From Tanypteryx hageni (taxonomy: Eukaryota > Arthropoda > Insecta > Odonata > Petaluridae): a stretch of DNA of 64,000 nt. Shown here piece by piece: positions 33,555 to 44,668 of this stretch. How positions within the stretch are numbered: the stretch's first letter is position 1; each line of letters opens with the position of its first letter. Both the position numbers and the translations under genes were made by a program. The DNA is taken from NCBI GenBank assembly GCA_028673005.1, contig CM054116.1, positions 145,573,173 through 145,637,172 of the forward strand. Reading direction: 5' to 3'. Under the pieces are notes generated by a model that was not told where the DNA came from, did no database searches, and was given only the letters and a program-made list of their open reading frames with translations.

Positions 33555-36412
33555 CTACAATACATATTTAATTGCCTGGTTTCTAAATACAGATATAGAT
33601 ATAATATGTAAATCTACAGATGAGGGCATATTATTAAACTGCCTCATTATTCTCACTAGTGGAGAATGAATTATATAATTCTTTCCGCAGAATTTAACAT
33701 AGAAACACTTAACGTTTCTGGTGTTTACACTGGGAACATTGAAGGTAAGCAACTTAACTAAATTGGGCAGTTGATACCATTATTACAAAGTCTATATAAA
33801 AATATTGTCTGTCACTATCCGGCGATGGGACAAAGGCACAATGTCCAGCAGCAGCATGATATCATCACACTGAACATCATATGATGTGAAACCCAGAATT
33901 TTAAAATTAATTAACCTAAGAAACCTATGCTGCACCTTATCAATGTAATGAATATGATTCTTATAAAGGGGACTCCAAACAAGAATTATAATCAAGGATG
34001 TGGCGAACTAATTCACAGAACAAAATCTTAAGCATATCAATGCTGTCAAAATCTTTGGAATATCTGTAGACAAAACCAAGAGTTTTAGTGGCTTTTGTAG
34101 TGATATATTCCATGTGATTCACAAAGGTGAGTGCAGAATCAAAAACTACCCCCAAATCCTTGATACAACTTACACGGGATAATTTCATTACATGTAGAAT
34201 AAACGTGAATAACTGGAGTCTTCTTATGATTAAAACTTATTGCAGAGCATTTTTTTTAGATTGAGTGACATCAAATGCAATTGACACCAGTCAGAAATTC
34301 TATCAAGACAGTCATTTAATAACATACAATATTTTATGGATTTTACACTTTGGTAGATTTTAATATCATCTGCATACATTAGATATTAGGTGGGGTGTAT
34401 TGATGTACCAATATCATTAATGAAAATAAGGAATAAGAGTGGCCCAAGGTGGGAGCCTTGGGGAACTCCAGAGGGAACAAGAAATTTGTAGGATTTAACA
34501 GACTGCAATTTAACCATTTGCATCTGACCAGAAATATTACTTTTAAACCAATTAAGCATAACGCCATGTATACCAACTGTCATTAATTTATTGATTAACC
34601 TTATTGAACGCTTTGGCAAAGTCAATATACACAGCATCAACTTGCAAGCCTTGTTCCATGGCATTATTTATGAAATTATTAAAAAAGAGGAGGTTAGTCC
34701 CATTGGACAATCCCCGCCTGAAGCCATGCTGTTCAGGAACAATCACAGATTTCAACAACATAGTTAATTTCGTCTCTACTAAGCTCTCTAAAAGTTTTGC
34801 AATACAAGATTAAATTACGATTGGTCAATAATTCTTTACATCACTCCTATCTTCCGCTTTATAAACTGGGACAATATAGCCTAGCTTTAATACCTAAGGA
34901 AAAAATTCAGATCTCAAGGATTCATTAAATAAGATAAACAAAGGGTATGATAAAGGATGGCAACAATTCTTTAATAAGCTTGGAGGGATCTCATCTGGCC
35001 CACAGCCTTTAGAAACATCAAGTGATAATATTTTATTTGTTATATCTTTTACTGAAACTATCATGTGCCCAAAGTCTATATTAAAAGGTGACTGATAATC
35101 AGGAATATGGTTAGGTTGCTTATCACAATAGACCTTAGAGAAATAATCAGCAAATGAATTGGCTATATCTTGGTAATTATCAATATGGAAATCATCTAAG
35201 TACATATGACTAGGCAACTTGTTAGTTTTACGAGTACTGTTTACGTGTGACCGGAAACACTTGATATTATCATGAATGCCTAAGGCCAGATTACTCATGT
35301 ATGTTTCGTAACAGGTTTTGGATAAAAGTTTGCACTGTTTCCTATACTCTGAAAATAATGTATAGTCCTACAATGAGTGTGATATTTTATATTGTTTGTG
35401 ACATTTCTGCTTCAATGCAGTAAGTTTTTTTAGGTCCTTAGAAAACCATTTTGGATAAGATGATGATGCGAGTCTAGTATGCGAGTATGTAAATCTATTG
35501 CCTCATATAGCACAGCATAAAACATCTCAAAGGCCTCATTCAATGACAAGGGACACAAAAGACCAGCCCAATCAATTTTATCAAGATAATTACTAATAGT
35601 CTTGTAATCACATTTCTTAAAATTGTATTTAAAAGTTACATATTCTATCAATTGAATATCTACATTTAAAATTACTTCACACTGGATGGCAGGATGGTAA
35701 TTATCACAAGGAACTAATGGAAAATCTGTAGTCCTACTGATCACAGACTTACACTTGGCAAAGGCTAAGTCAAGCATTTTATTTTTAACGTTTTTAATGG
35801 TATTTACCTGTTTTAATTGTAAAAAATTAAAACAATTACATAGAATTCTAGCACGGCAAGGAAAGGAGGATCCTAAAACAACATTATCTCAACTACACCA
35901 GTTGAAATCCAGAACATTGAAATCGCCAAATATTAAAATATCGGAGAAATCATGAACTGACGTTATATAATCAACTGATGAGCAAAATTGTTCCAATCTT
36001 TCATGAGGAGAACTTGGAGGCAAATACACCACATATAATAATAATTTAGAATTACACAGAGAAATTTTGACAAATAAATGCTCTAAGTCGCAGTGTGGGG
36101 AAAGGGACTGCTTAGCAGGTATATCAAAGCGAACTGCAAGCTGTACACACCTCCCTTAGTTTTGGAACTTGTCGTAGAATCAGGGTCCTCTCTAAAAGTA
36201 TTATACCCAGTTAACGGGATTTCACAGCACATAAAATCACACCCAAGCCAAGTTTCCTTCAAGGCAATAACATCATAATATTATATAATAAAAGTAGCAA
36301 TTGAGGATAGCTTTGTCCTCAGCCCACGAACATTTTGATAGTAGGCAGGTAAAAAATGACTCGATGAACGCCGCCGCGGCAGTGTGCCTGGCATCATTGA
36401 GGAGAATTCTGA
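33555..36412 (-). mobile_element. LINE D, decayed Jockey-superfamily element
   Basis: Reverse-strand LINE covering endonuclease start to C-terminal end in several frames. It begins near 36340 with YYQNVRGLRTKLSSIATF, the first endonuclease motif, and runs to FNVPSVNTRNVKCFYVKFCG and VFRNQ at 33590-33740. The outer borders could not be fixed by a target duplication. It is the most decayed of the LINEs here and therefore probably the oldest. Confidence 0.78.
33590..36345 (-). pseudogene. LINE D endonuclease / reverse transcriptase remnants
   Basis: From the 5' side: NVRGLRTKL, KETWLGCDF, FGDFNVLDF and DLAFAKCKSV (endonuclease, 36340-35700). A linker follows (FKKCDYKTISNYL; HVNSTRKTNKLPSHMYLDDF; FADYFSKVYCDKQ). 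Then GCGPDEIPPSLLKNC (35000), GVPQGSHLGPLLFLIFIND (34440) and the C-terminal IKDLGVVFDSALTFVNHM, LGFVYRYSKDF, WSPLYKNHIHYIDKVQHRFL and NVPSVNTR. The catalytic YADD segment near 34380 is lost. Many frameshifts and stops occur. Confidence 0.78.
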
Positions 36413-36500
36413 AGATCATTAGAAACCACACTAATTGATCATGGGTGATAAAAAAGATTCATTATAGTGCCATACAGCCAGATTGTGGGATCCTTTAATT

Positions 36501-36835
36501 CAGGGGTCGGCAACCTACGGGCCACGTGCTGCCCTCAAGAACGCTTTATGCGGCCCGCAAAGCTGTAATGAAAAAGTGATCGGGAAATTTTCTCATGGGC
36601 AATTTTATATTTTTTGAGTAAAATTATGGTCTCAAAGCCTTTTTGGGTGAAGTTTTAATGCTAGTAAATTATGTAGACATGATTTAGTTCATATGAAATC
36701 ACAGAAACTTTAAAAAAACTTCTGATTTATTCGCTCATCCGGCCTGCCGAGGCTTTCTTGACTCCCAATGCGGCCCTCCGAAGCATTCACAACTGCAAAT
36801 GTGGCCCGCCATGCAGAAAAGGTTGCCGACCCCTG
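36501..36835. mobile_element. hAT MITE, 335 bases, with intact target duplication
   Basis: Ends CAGGGGTCGGCAACC at 36501 and GGTTGCCGACCCCTG at 36821-36835 are perfect inverted repeats over 15 bases, flanked by the 8-base duplication CTTTAATT at 36493-36500 and 36836-36843. It has no coding capacity. The termini are of the hAT type (CAG...CTG), but none of the autonomous hATs in this window carries these ends, so its mover is elsewhere. Confidence 0.95.
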
Positions 36836-36939
36836 CTTTAATTTGTCCAGGTCGATGTAGTTGATGCCTACATTAAATGCACCATATATACTATTTTCAA
36901 TCACTTTATCACATGAGACACGACATTATATATATATAT

Positions 36940-36971
<32 letters not shown>

Positions 36972-37111
36972 GGATGTCAACAAGGTGTTGGGATGAGGAA
37001 ACCCAGTGAGCACTCACCAATCAGACGACTTCAGGTTGGCGAGGCTCCGGGGATGTCGAAGCGACACACGTAAAATAACACAAAAACACAGAAACATCAC
37101 AAACGTAAAGC

Positions 37112-37134
37112 TTTCGGAACTACTCCTTCTTCAG
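37112..37134 (-). ncRNA. Hammerhead-like core, left arm of the palindrome
   Basis: Reverse-strand CTGAAGA, AGGAGTAGTTCC, GAAA, fitting CUGANGA...GAAA with N = A. It is the mirror copy of 37167-37189. Confidence 0.5.
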
Positions 37135-37166
37135 CTACAGAGACAGAGACAGTTCTCTCTCTGTAG

Positions 37167-37189
37167 CTGAAGAAGGAGTAGTTCCGAAA
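37167..37189 (+). ncRNA. Hammerhead-like core, right arm of the palindrome
   Basis: CTGAAGA at 37167-37173, short helix II from GGAGTAGTTCC, GAAA at 37186-37189. It pairs with the left arm if both are in one transcript, which would compete with ribozyme folding. Confidence 0.5.
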
Positions 37190-37364
37190 GCTTTACGTTT
37201 GTGATGTTTCTGTGTTTTTGTGTTATTTTACGTGTGTCGCTTCGACATCCCCGGAGCCTCGCCAACCTGAAGTCATCTGATTGGTGAGTGCTCACTGGGT
37301 TTCCTCATCCCAACACCTTGTTGACATCCATATATTCATTTTACCTTTCCTTTTCCGTAAGTTG

Positions 37365-37372
<8 letters not shown>

Positions 37373-37432
<60 letters not shown>
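37373..37432. repeat. (TA)n microsatellite
   Basis: About 30 TA units between the palindromic PLE end and PLE F. TA tracts also occur at 36926-36970 and 39303-39318. Confidence 0.9.
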
Positions 37433-37438
<6 letters not shown>

Positions 37439-38881
37439 CGCATCTCCGCCTTCGTTGACTCCCACCTACAACCTCTCATTCGTCAATTCCCTTCCTTCAT
37501 CCAAGACACTAACCACTTTCTCAAATGTCTCAAACACCTCCCCTTTCCTCTCCCACCCAATACCATTTTGGCCACTATCGATGTCTGTTCCCTCTATACA
37601 AACATCCCCCACGATGATGGACTCTCTGCCCTTAGTAAACTCCTGGACTCAAGACCACCCGACGCAAGACCTTCCTCCCATTTCTTATTAGACTTGGCAG
37701 CAATGGTGCTCAAATTGAACAACTTCTCTTTCGATGGTCGTCACTACCTTCAAATTAGAGGCACTGCGATGGGCACCCGAATGGCGCCTTCATACGCCAA
37801 TTGCTACCTTGGAGAATGGGAAAGACTCTTCCTCAACGTTCCACTCAGACCACTTTTGTGGCTGAGATACATCGACGATGTCTTCCTCATTTGGACGCAT
37901 GGACCTGACTCTCTCCTTTCCTTTCTCTCGCGTCTCTCCTCCCATCCTTCACTGTCCTTCACCCACCAATCCTCTACCTCCCACATCACATTCCTGGATG
38001 TCGATTTTTACCTTCAAGACAGCCAAATCCGCACCTGTGTTCACATCAAACCCACCAACAGCCTCCAATACCTCCACTTTGATAGCTGCCATCCCCTTCA
38101 TACCAAAACCTCTATCCCCTATGCCCTTGCTCGTCGAGGATGGAGGCTTTGTTCCGATAGAGCATCCCTTTTAGAGTATTACTCTGTCCTCGAGGATGCT
38201 CTTCTCAAACGTGGTTACCCTCCAGTCTTGGTCCGCGAACAGATCCATAGGGAGATGACGCCTACCCACAATGGATCTCATCCTCACACACCCACTATTC
38301 CTGCATCTACCCCTCCATTCACTCTTACGACACTTTTCCTTCCTGGTATCCACGAAGCTCTCAAAACAATCCTTCATGCTGCCCACCCAATTCTTACCTC
38401 TTCCTCCCATCAGTCCCACTTTATCAACCTTTTTGCCTATCCTCCGCTCCTCTCCTTCCGCCGGCCCCCAAATTTGGGAAATATCTTGTGGAGGAAGGAA
38501 CTTCCCACTTCTACCACGCTTCTTGCAATAGGCTTCCACCCCTGCGGAAAACCTCGCTGCCTCACTTGCCCTATCCACCTACCTTCATCTTCTTTCTCGA
38601 GTCCCTCCACCAACATCACCTACCCCATCACCTCCAGAAGTAACTGCACCACCCGTAACGTCATTTACCTCCTTACCTGCACCCTTTGTCCCGCGTTTTA
38701 CGTAGGCCTCACCAGCAATCCGTTAAACATCCGAATGAACGGTCACCGGAATAGCGTTTCTCTCAGATGCCCCCTCCCAGTTGCATTACATGCTAATACC
38801 CACAATGTCCCCTTCAATAGTTGCTACAATGTTAGGATTATTCGCGCTTTACGCTATGACACTCCTGCCCCCCTTCTCTGA
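37433..38881 (+). CDS. PLE F reverse transcriptase / GIY-YIG protein, 5'-truncated, open frame
   Basis: The frame is open for about 480 codons from the TA repeat to TGA 38879; the first in-frame ATG is at 37568. RT motifs: ATIDVCSLYTNIPHDDGL, RGTAMGTRMAPSYANCYLGE, LWLRYIDDVFLIW with the catalytic YIDD, and HITFLDVDFYLQD. A Pro/Ser/Thr-rich linker leads to FRRPPNLGNILWRKEL, CGKPRCLTCPIHL and NVIYLLTCTLCPAFYVGLTS, the GIY-YIG domain, with RMNGHRNSV and PVALHANTH. CxxxRCLTC is a Cys cluster known in Neptune/Poseidon-type PLEs. The N-terminal third and motif A upstream are missing, but the remaining codons show no stop. A late stop at 38879 cuts the last conserved residues (HWELAHIHLLDSF follows). 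Confidence 0.88.
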
Positions 38882-39125
38882 CACTGGGAACTAGCACATA
38901 TCCATCTTCTCGACTCTTTCTCTCCGCCTGGCCTCAACCTCCGCTAACCCTATTAGCCCCCTTACTATGTCTCCTTGTTACTTTGTAGTTATTCGCACTT
39001 TCCCTTACCACACTTCCTCTTTATTGGCTATCCACCCCTCCTACTCCCCACCTCCTCCAACCATCAACCTTCCCACATCACCCTGTCATTCCCCGCCCAG
39101 TGTGTCACTTTACGTTACTCTTTCG

Positions 39126-39149
39126 CTGAAGAAGGGCATAGGCCCGATA
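39126..39149 (+). ncRNA. Hammerhead-like motif at PLE F 3' end, core altered
   Basis: CTGAAGA, helix II arms GGGC and GCCC with an ATAG loop, then GATA where the consensus is GAAA. The changed core would be expected to destroy cleavage. It lies where the intact cores lie in the other PLE ends. Confidence 0.4.
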
Positions 39150-39621
39150 AGCTTGCGTGTGTTTTTGTGTTCGTGTGTTTTACCTGTCTCTTCGACGCCC
39201 CCAGCAGCCTACCAGCTTGGTCCTCAACTTGGTAAGTGTCCGCTGGGCTTCCCTCAACACCTTGTTGCCACCCTCATCACTACCTTTTCTTTTCCTTTAG
39301 TTAATATATATATATATAGGTCCATTGAGAATAACATCTAACATCTCTACTTCAACCATCATTTATTATTCATAATTAGCAGATTATTTTGCTTTTTTCA
39401 TTGAAAGTAAATATCAACAGTTAGGTAAATTGAAGAATTTCTGAATTAATTTGTTTTCCAATTAAAATCTCTAGATAGGTTATCAGACCAGTAATAGATT
39501 TTGGTGGTTATATTTATGAATAACAAGTAATTTTAACTTGTGCATTCCTGCAGCATTTGCACAAGTAAGAACAGTAACACTTTATTTTTTTGATCCCAAA
39601 GACACTAGTTTGGTCAGCCTA

Positions 39622-39936
39622 CTAAAATGGAAGAAGGTAAACAATGCCAAAAAATGCAGTCTCGTCAGTGTTATAAATTTCTTCTGCAGTTAAACCATGT
39701 TCATCAAGGAGAGACGCAAAAGAATGAGAATATTCATGTGCAGCCTCTTTATCAGCTGATTGAAGTTCACGGGAGACATCCAGTTTTCGTATCCTGTGAC
39801 GATATTTAAAACAACATTGTTCACTCAATTGCATTTGCTGATAAAAGTATTTTGCCTTTTCAATTAATAGTGGATCTGTATTTGGGAAACCTTCAGAAAG
39901 CTTCACTTTAAATGACTTGTATAATATTGCATCCAA
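39622..39936 (-). pseudogene. pogo/Tigger transposase fragment (CENP-B-type DNA-binding part)
   Basis: A 104-residue reverse-strand frame: LSEGFPNTDPLLIEKAKYFY, then KYRHRIRKLDVSRELQSADK, EAAHEYSHSFASLLDEHGL and EEIYNTDETAFF. This matches the second half of the CENP-B helix-turn-helix and the start of the DDE domain (NxDET) of Tigger/jerky proteins. The catalytic core is absent. It could come from the same family as 21302-22440, but the parts do not overlap. Confidence 0.65.
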
Positions 39937-40958
39937 CTATTATAGCTTTGGTTTCCTTCCTTCCTTTATGATTTGGATATTTTTATTTGTCTCAGAGTCA
40001 GCAAAAAATTTTAGAAGTTGCTGTTTTCTTGCTTAAATGTGATATATCATACATGAGCTATTTATCCCATTATCCAGACATGGGAAAATGTCCAGTTTCT
40101 GTCATTCGCTGCCTTTGTTTTCTAGCTCTGTTGCTACTATTTATGTTCTTTAAGGTACCTATCTTAAAATGTTTATAAAATAACTTTAATAAAAAAAATT
40201 ATTACACAGTGTATCATGACTGTTGACACCTTGAAAAAGAAGAGTAATCACTTGCAATATGTGGTTAAGCTTAGGGAAGATCAGTCAGGACTGTGGCGAC
40301 ATCTATTAGACAATTGGAAAATGTAATTTCACCAAAGATGCTGTTAGAGTGAGTTTGCAGGTAGAACGGGTGCTGTTAAAATTAGCTTTTACTATGTATG
40401 TGTCTCATCAGCGTCAATTTCACTATCTATATCCTCCATGTGTACAAAATTTAAATTTGCATTGCTTACTAAAATCCTATTAAACAATTGGAAATAATCA
40501 TTAATTGTGCCTATAGATACATTAGATTCATTCGACGTCTCTTGCTGGATTTTCCTCTCTGCATATAACAAAGCTTGTAATCAGAGGCATAACTAGGGTT
40601 GATGGCACCCATGGCAAATAAAAAATGGCACCCCTTGAAAACTGTTTTTTAAAATTCTGGCTGAATTCTTATATTGGTACTCAAACTGGTTACTTGTTAT
40701 AATACCGGTTACAAAATAATAAAAACAAAATACACTTTTATTGTTAAAAATATGAAACATATTGTTGCTAATATATTTTTATAACTATAACCACATACTT
40801 ATTTCTCACTTTGTCATAGCCATTTCATTTTAGAAATTGCAAAAACTACCAGTGCATATATAAAAAATTGTTACTGGTATTTAGGAAAAATTCTGAAAAC
40901 AACAAAAGAATTGACTGTTTATTTTACTAGATATTTCAAATTGATTTGGAACTTCACA

Positions 40959-42319
40959 CTAAAAATGGATTTTTCTAACTTTAGCCGATGCAAACTGATC
41001 AATATCAAAATTTGTTATTTTACTTTCCTCACATTTAATGCTGATCAAGGCTAAAGCAGCAAGTCTCTCTTTCCCCATTGAAGCTCTCAAATATGATAAG
41101 ATAAATTTTAACTTGCTAAAAGATCGCTCACAGCTGGAAATTGAAATAGTGAGTATTATTTGAACAGCAACTCTTAAGTTTGGAAAAACATTTTCATCTC
41201 CATACTGAACAATAAACTTGAGGAGATCCTCAGCTTTTGAAATCTGAACATTTGCGCAGCTTTTCAGAAGCATCTTACAATCCAGGATTTCTTCATAACG
41301 CTGAAAACTGTAAATATCAGTGCTATAAAACTGTCCAAGGTTGAGACAACTTTTCTTCAAGATATTTAGGCCATGACTGCTGCTGCTTTCATTTGAGTCA
41401 AGCAATAATCCTTTAACATCTAAAAGAAATCCAAATTTGGAATCCAAGTCATGGAGATAGACAAATCTTTCTTCCATTTCATTATGGAGGCGATCAATAG
41501 TTTCTTTCATGATTCTCATCATTTCTTCTTTTGCAGCGAGCCCTACATCCTTGGCTTTTTCACTGGGCATTTGTTTCTTCATTTTGGGGCATCTTTCTAC
41601 TTGAATATCCCATTCATCACACAGTTTCAGCCCTGCTTCAAGTGATTCACTGGCCAATGATTCTCAATTGCTCAAAAAATATTCTTGAAGGGATTTTAAA
41701 TCATAAGCAGCATCATGAAAGTTCACGGTATGATCTTGGAGTTGTTTTCTGAATTCTTAGTTGCTATAAATTTTATGCAATGGAGAATTCTGTGGAGAAC
41801 ATCTTGCCATCTTTGTTTTTCTGTTGCAATTTGAGCTTGAAGCTCTACATCAATGATTCCTATGTTCTCTAAAAGATTTTCCATTTCCTTCAATTGGGTG
41901 AAACAGTATCGATGATTTTTTGCATTTTCATGTGTGGTAAACCTTTCTGGTACTTTCCAATAATTGAACCCATTTTCCTGCTCCAACGAAGACTGACTGT
42001 CAGTGTGAGAAAATAGCAAACAATAAAAACAAAAGGCTGCCTTTTTTCCTGAAGAATAAACAAGCCAGGAGTGCCAAACTTCTTCTCCATATCCATTTCC
42101 TAACTTTCTTTTAAACCATCTTTTATTCATTGATCGATTTTGTGTGGGAATAAAAGGCCCTTCATTATTTTGAAAATACTTCGAACCCAATCTGATCATT
42201 TCTGTCCTAAGTAAAACTGATAAAATGACTTTCTTTGATGTCTTATCAAACTCCAAGAAGCCTACATCATGATACTGAATCGCATCTGGTATGGTCTGCT
42301 GTTTTTTCCTGCTCTTCAC
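40959..42319 (-). pseudogene. hAT C transposase, catalytic core deleted
   Basis: The 5' part (42319-41723) encodes a ZMYM/TTF-type start: GPFIPTQNRSMNKRWFKRKL, WLVYSSGKKAAFCFYCLLFS and FTTHENAKNHRYC, the Cys/His cluster of a BED/TTF-like finger. The next frame (41657-40959) gives only the C-terminal end: LLKFIVQYGDENVFPNLRVA, SISSCERSFSKLKFILSYLR and MGKERLAALALISI, the hAT dimerisation domain. The DUF4371-type RNase H core expected between them is missing, so the copy could not make an active enzyme. Confidence 0.85.
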
Positions 42320-42844
42320 TGCTCAAAGTTTCAGTATCTTCTGGCCTCTTGATAGACACTTCTGGTTCTTGAAAAACACTTAATTCTCCTTCTGATATAC
42401 TGGCGGGTTGGTCAACACTCATATCTGATGCAGTTACTGCTTATGAAGTACCAGCTTCTTGCTTTTCAAAAAATGGCATCATAAAGTCACTTGACTTTTT
42501 AGCTTCTTCTTCTTGCATTTTCCTTTTCTTCCTGCCTTCTGCTCCACTCAGTTTTATTTTTTGGTAATATTCATTTCATGGTAAGACTTTCTGGAATAGA
42601 AAATAAGAACAAAAAAATTGTGTTATGACCGTAACAGTAACACAACTATATTGAGCCACAAAATAAACACACACTGGAAACACAAATTAGGGAAATGCAA
42701 GAGCAAGGGAAAAGTCAATGCGACAGCGATGAATACCACGTGCACACACACTGTTGTGGAATGAACTTCGACAAAATCCGACACGGAACTAAATAGTGCA
42801 AATGGCGGGCGTCACCTAATCGTGATGTCACAAGAGTATATAAC

Positions 42845-43090
42845 ATTCTCTTAGCCCTCATTCCCAAAGCCCAGCACTTCCAAAAATCTTTCAGTGCTCC
42901 CAGGACTTTTGTCCCTACATCTGCACCTTACCTTTACTTCCATTCCTCCTTTTGCTGACACATGCAACCCTACGTACTTGAAACTACTCACTTCCTCCAG
43001 CCTCTCTTTTCCAAACAAACTCTCAACTGGTGCTGTTGCTCTTCTCTGCAGCACACCATCACCTGACTCTTTCCTACAATTACACATAAA
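42845..43090 (-). pseudogene. LINE fragment inside hAT C
   Basis: Reverse-strand stretch of about 78 residues. ATAPVESLFGKERLEEVSSF, KYVGLHVSAKGGMEVKV and a basic tail resemble the segment after the catalytic domain in many LINEs (VxxFKYLGxxxSxxGxM). Neighbouring bases 42600-42845 are also foreign to the hAT gene. No borders found. Confidence 0.5.
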
Positions 43091-43423
43091 TGTGAAGTGG
43101 GATAAATGGGATTGTCATAAATGAGAAGTGGAATTTTTGCATTTTTTAACCATAAAAATGGCGCCCCCCCAAATTTGGTGCCCAGGGCACATGTGCCACC
43201 CTAGTTACGCCACTGCTTGTAATGCTAAATTTCCTACTCCAAAGAACTCAATAGCAGCACATTCTTTTATTACATCACTATCTTTCATTCACCCCGTGTC
43301 TTCTATTTTTCTAGATTCATCTTTGAGTCACATTTTGGACATCTTTGACCATCTGTTACTATTAGACCTAAATATTTGGCATAATTATAAGTTTGTTCAT
43401 TATCATAGATTATTTTAACTTTT

Positions 43424-44668
43424 TTTGTTCAAAATCATCATATAACTCTACCATCTCTTTTCTCATTCTAGACAGGTCTCCAGACCTGCTATCTAAGTGT
43501 TTACATTCATTCATCCACATATCTTGAGTGAAATGTAGACTGAAGCATCTTAGTGTGCCTGAAATAATGGAGCACAATAAAAACTTGAGGTCTGTTTAGA
43601 AAACTATTCATGGCATAATAACTTGAAGATTGCTAAGAGGTTTTGTTCATATTTGGTAGGAATATTTCTCGCCTCTCTATAAAAGGTTAATTGGGAAGAA
43701 ACCGTTATGAAGACAACTTACTGGTTGGTGGTATTGGTAACTGAAAACCTGAGGAACTTGAGACATCTAAAAGCTTAAATTTGAAGTAAAATTAAGTAAA
43801 TTGAATATCGGGTTCTAATTGACTGGCAGCTAACTTCATCAGTGAAACTTGGCTGAAAAGTGCTTGAAGAAGGAACCATACTAAAAGTGTCATCGGCCCA
43901 CCGGGATTGTGCCCTGTGTCCTGGCAGTCCAATCTGCCCCTGGCATCAACACAAAATTTAGTATCTGAAATTTTTATTATATCCTTAACATCCTATAAGT
44001 ATTTAACTGGAATTTGACAAATGGAAGTTGATGTCTTGGATCATTCCATTCATGTCATACATCTTCTTCATTACTTCATTTATGCCATTTATTAAATTGT
44101 TTTCACATATAATGATTTTTCATGAGATACCTAATTTTTTTCTTCTAAATAGAGTGTGCCAACTCCATCAAAGATAACATTATCCATTAATGGACCCTAT
44201 TTTTCTTTAGCATTTAACCACTGATCTGGGTATGCCGTATATATACGTCAGGCTGTTTTCTCGGCTGTTTGCTATGGGTATGCCATAATATTCCATCACG
44301 CAGCTTCTCCGGCGACTAGCTGCATCCTTTTAGTTTACCATCTCGGCAGTAAATGGGCTTCACTTCTTTATTTGGAAACTCATATTTAGACCCTAACTTT
44401 GCTTTGCGGGTTGCATTTCCGTTACCCTAATTTTAAAATTATCAACATTTATAAGTTATTTCTAATATTATAATTTTTTATTTTTAATCACTTAGTAATT
44501 GTGTAAATTTTTAATGTCTATGTACCATATTTTAGGAATTTGTTAATTAAATATTATTAACAAATTACATTTTTTATTATAATAATAAATATATATTAAC
44601 ATTTTAATTAATTTCTTGTGGTAAAAATAGTTTAAGACAAATATATAATCAATGCCAATCAATTTTTT
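43424..44668. other. Non-coding AT-rich region
   Basis: No gene or clear repeat border. GTCCTGGCAGTCCAATCTGC near 43918 resembles interior sequence of hAT-type MITEs but lacks ends. Confidence 0.4.

Larger units (their letters stand above)
36971..37330. repeat. Near-perfect palindrome of PLE terminal repeats
   Basis: Two 172-base arms, 36971-37142 and 37159-37330, are inverted copies with almost no differences and no indels, separated by a 16-base spacer. Each arm is the PLE end also seen at 28468-28712. (TA)n tracts border the palindrome. Sequence 37331-37372 continues only on the right side (ATTTTACCTTTCCTTTTCCG) to the next TA tract. Near-identity of the arms implies recent formation or gene conversion. 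As RNA it would fold into a long hairpin. Confidence 0.92.
37433..39303 (+). mobile_element. PLE F, 5'-truncated, between TA repeats
   Basis: A forward-strand PLE of a family distinct from A-E, GC-richer than its surroundings and with C-rich codons. It starts inside the reverse transcriptase directly after a (TA)n tract and ends at AACACCTTGTTGCC...CTTTTCCTTTAG followed by another TA tract. Its 3' region (39120-39303) is built like the PLE ends at 28.5 and 37.2 kb: hammerhead-like core, TGTGTTTTTGTGTT, CTTCGACGCCCCC, then AACACCTTGTTG. The families are therefore related. Confidence 0.9.
40582..43215 (-). mobile_element. hAT copy C with 8-base target duplication
   Basis: Ends CAGAGGCATAACTAGGGT at 40582 and ACCCTAGTTACGCCACTG up to 43215 are inverted repeats with two mismatches (left end drifted from CAGTGGCGTAACTAGGGT). 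The duplication CTTGTAAT flanks it at 40574-40581 and 43216-43223. One gene on the reverse strand is present but lacks its middle. A short LINE fragment sits in its 5' part. Confidence 0.92.
40390..43420 (-). pseudogene. Possible Merlin/IS1595-type relic split by hAT C
   Basis: On the reverse strand, 43400-43224 reads YAKYLGLIVTDGQRCPKCDS, a zinc-ribbon start, and after the hAT (40574-40400) the frame gives VSIGTINDYFQLF and MEDIDSEIDADETH, which resembles the VEIDE catalytic block of Merlin transposases. The two parts join at the hAT target duplication. Everything else is decayed, so the assignment is tentative. Confidence 0.25.

Noticed and set aside
36926..37435. CRISPR-like or satellite array
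   Set aside because: Only TA microsatellite and one palindrome. No regularly spaced repeats with unique spacers.
38171..38619. Reverse-strand frames opposite PLE F
   Set aside because: Antisense shadows of the C-rich coding strand.
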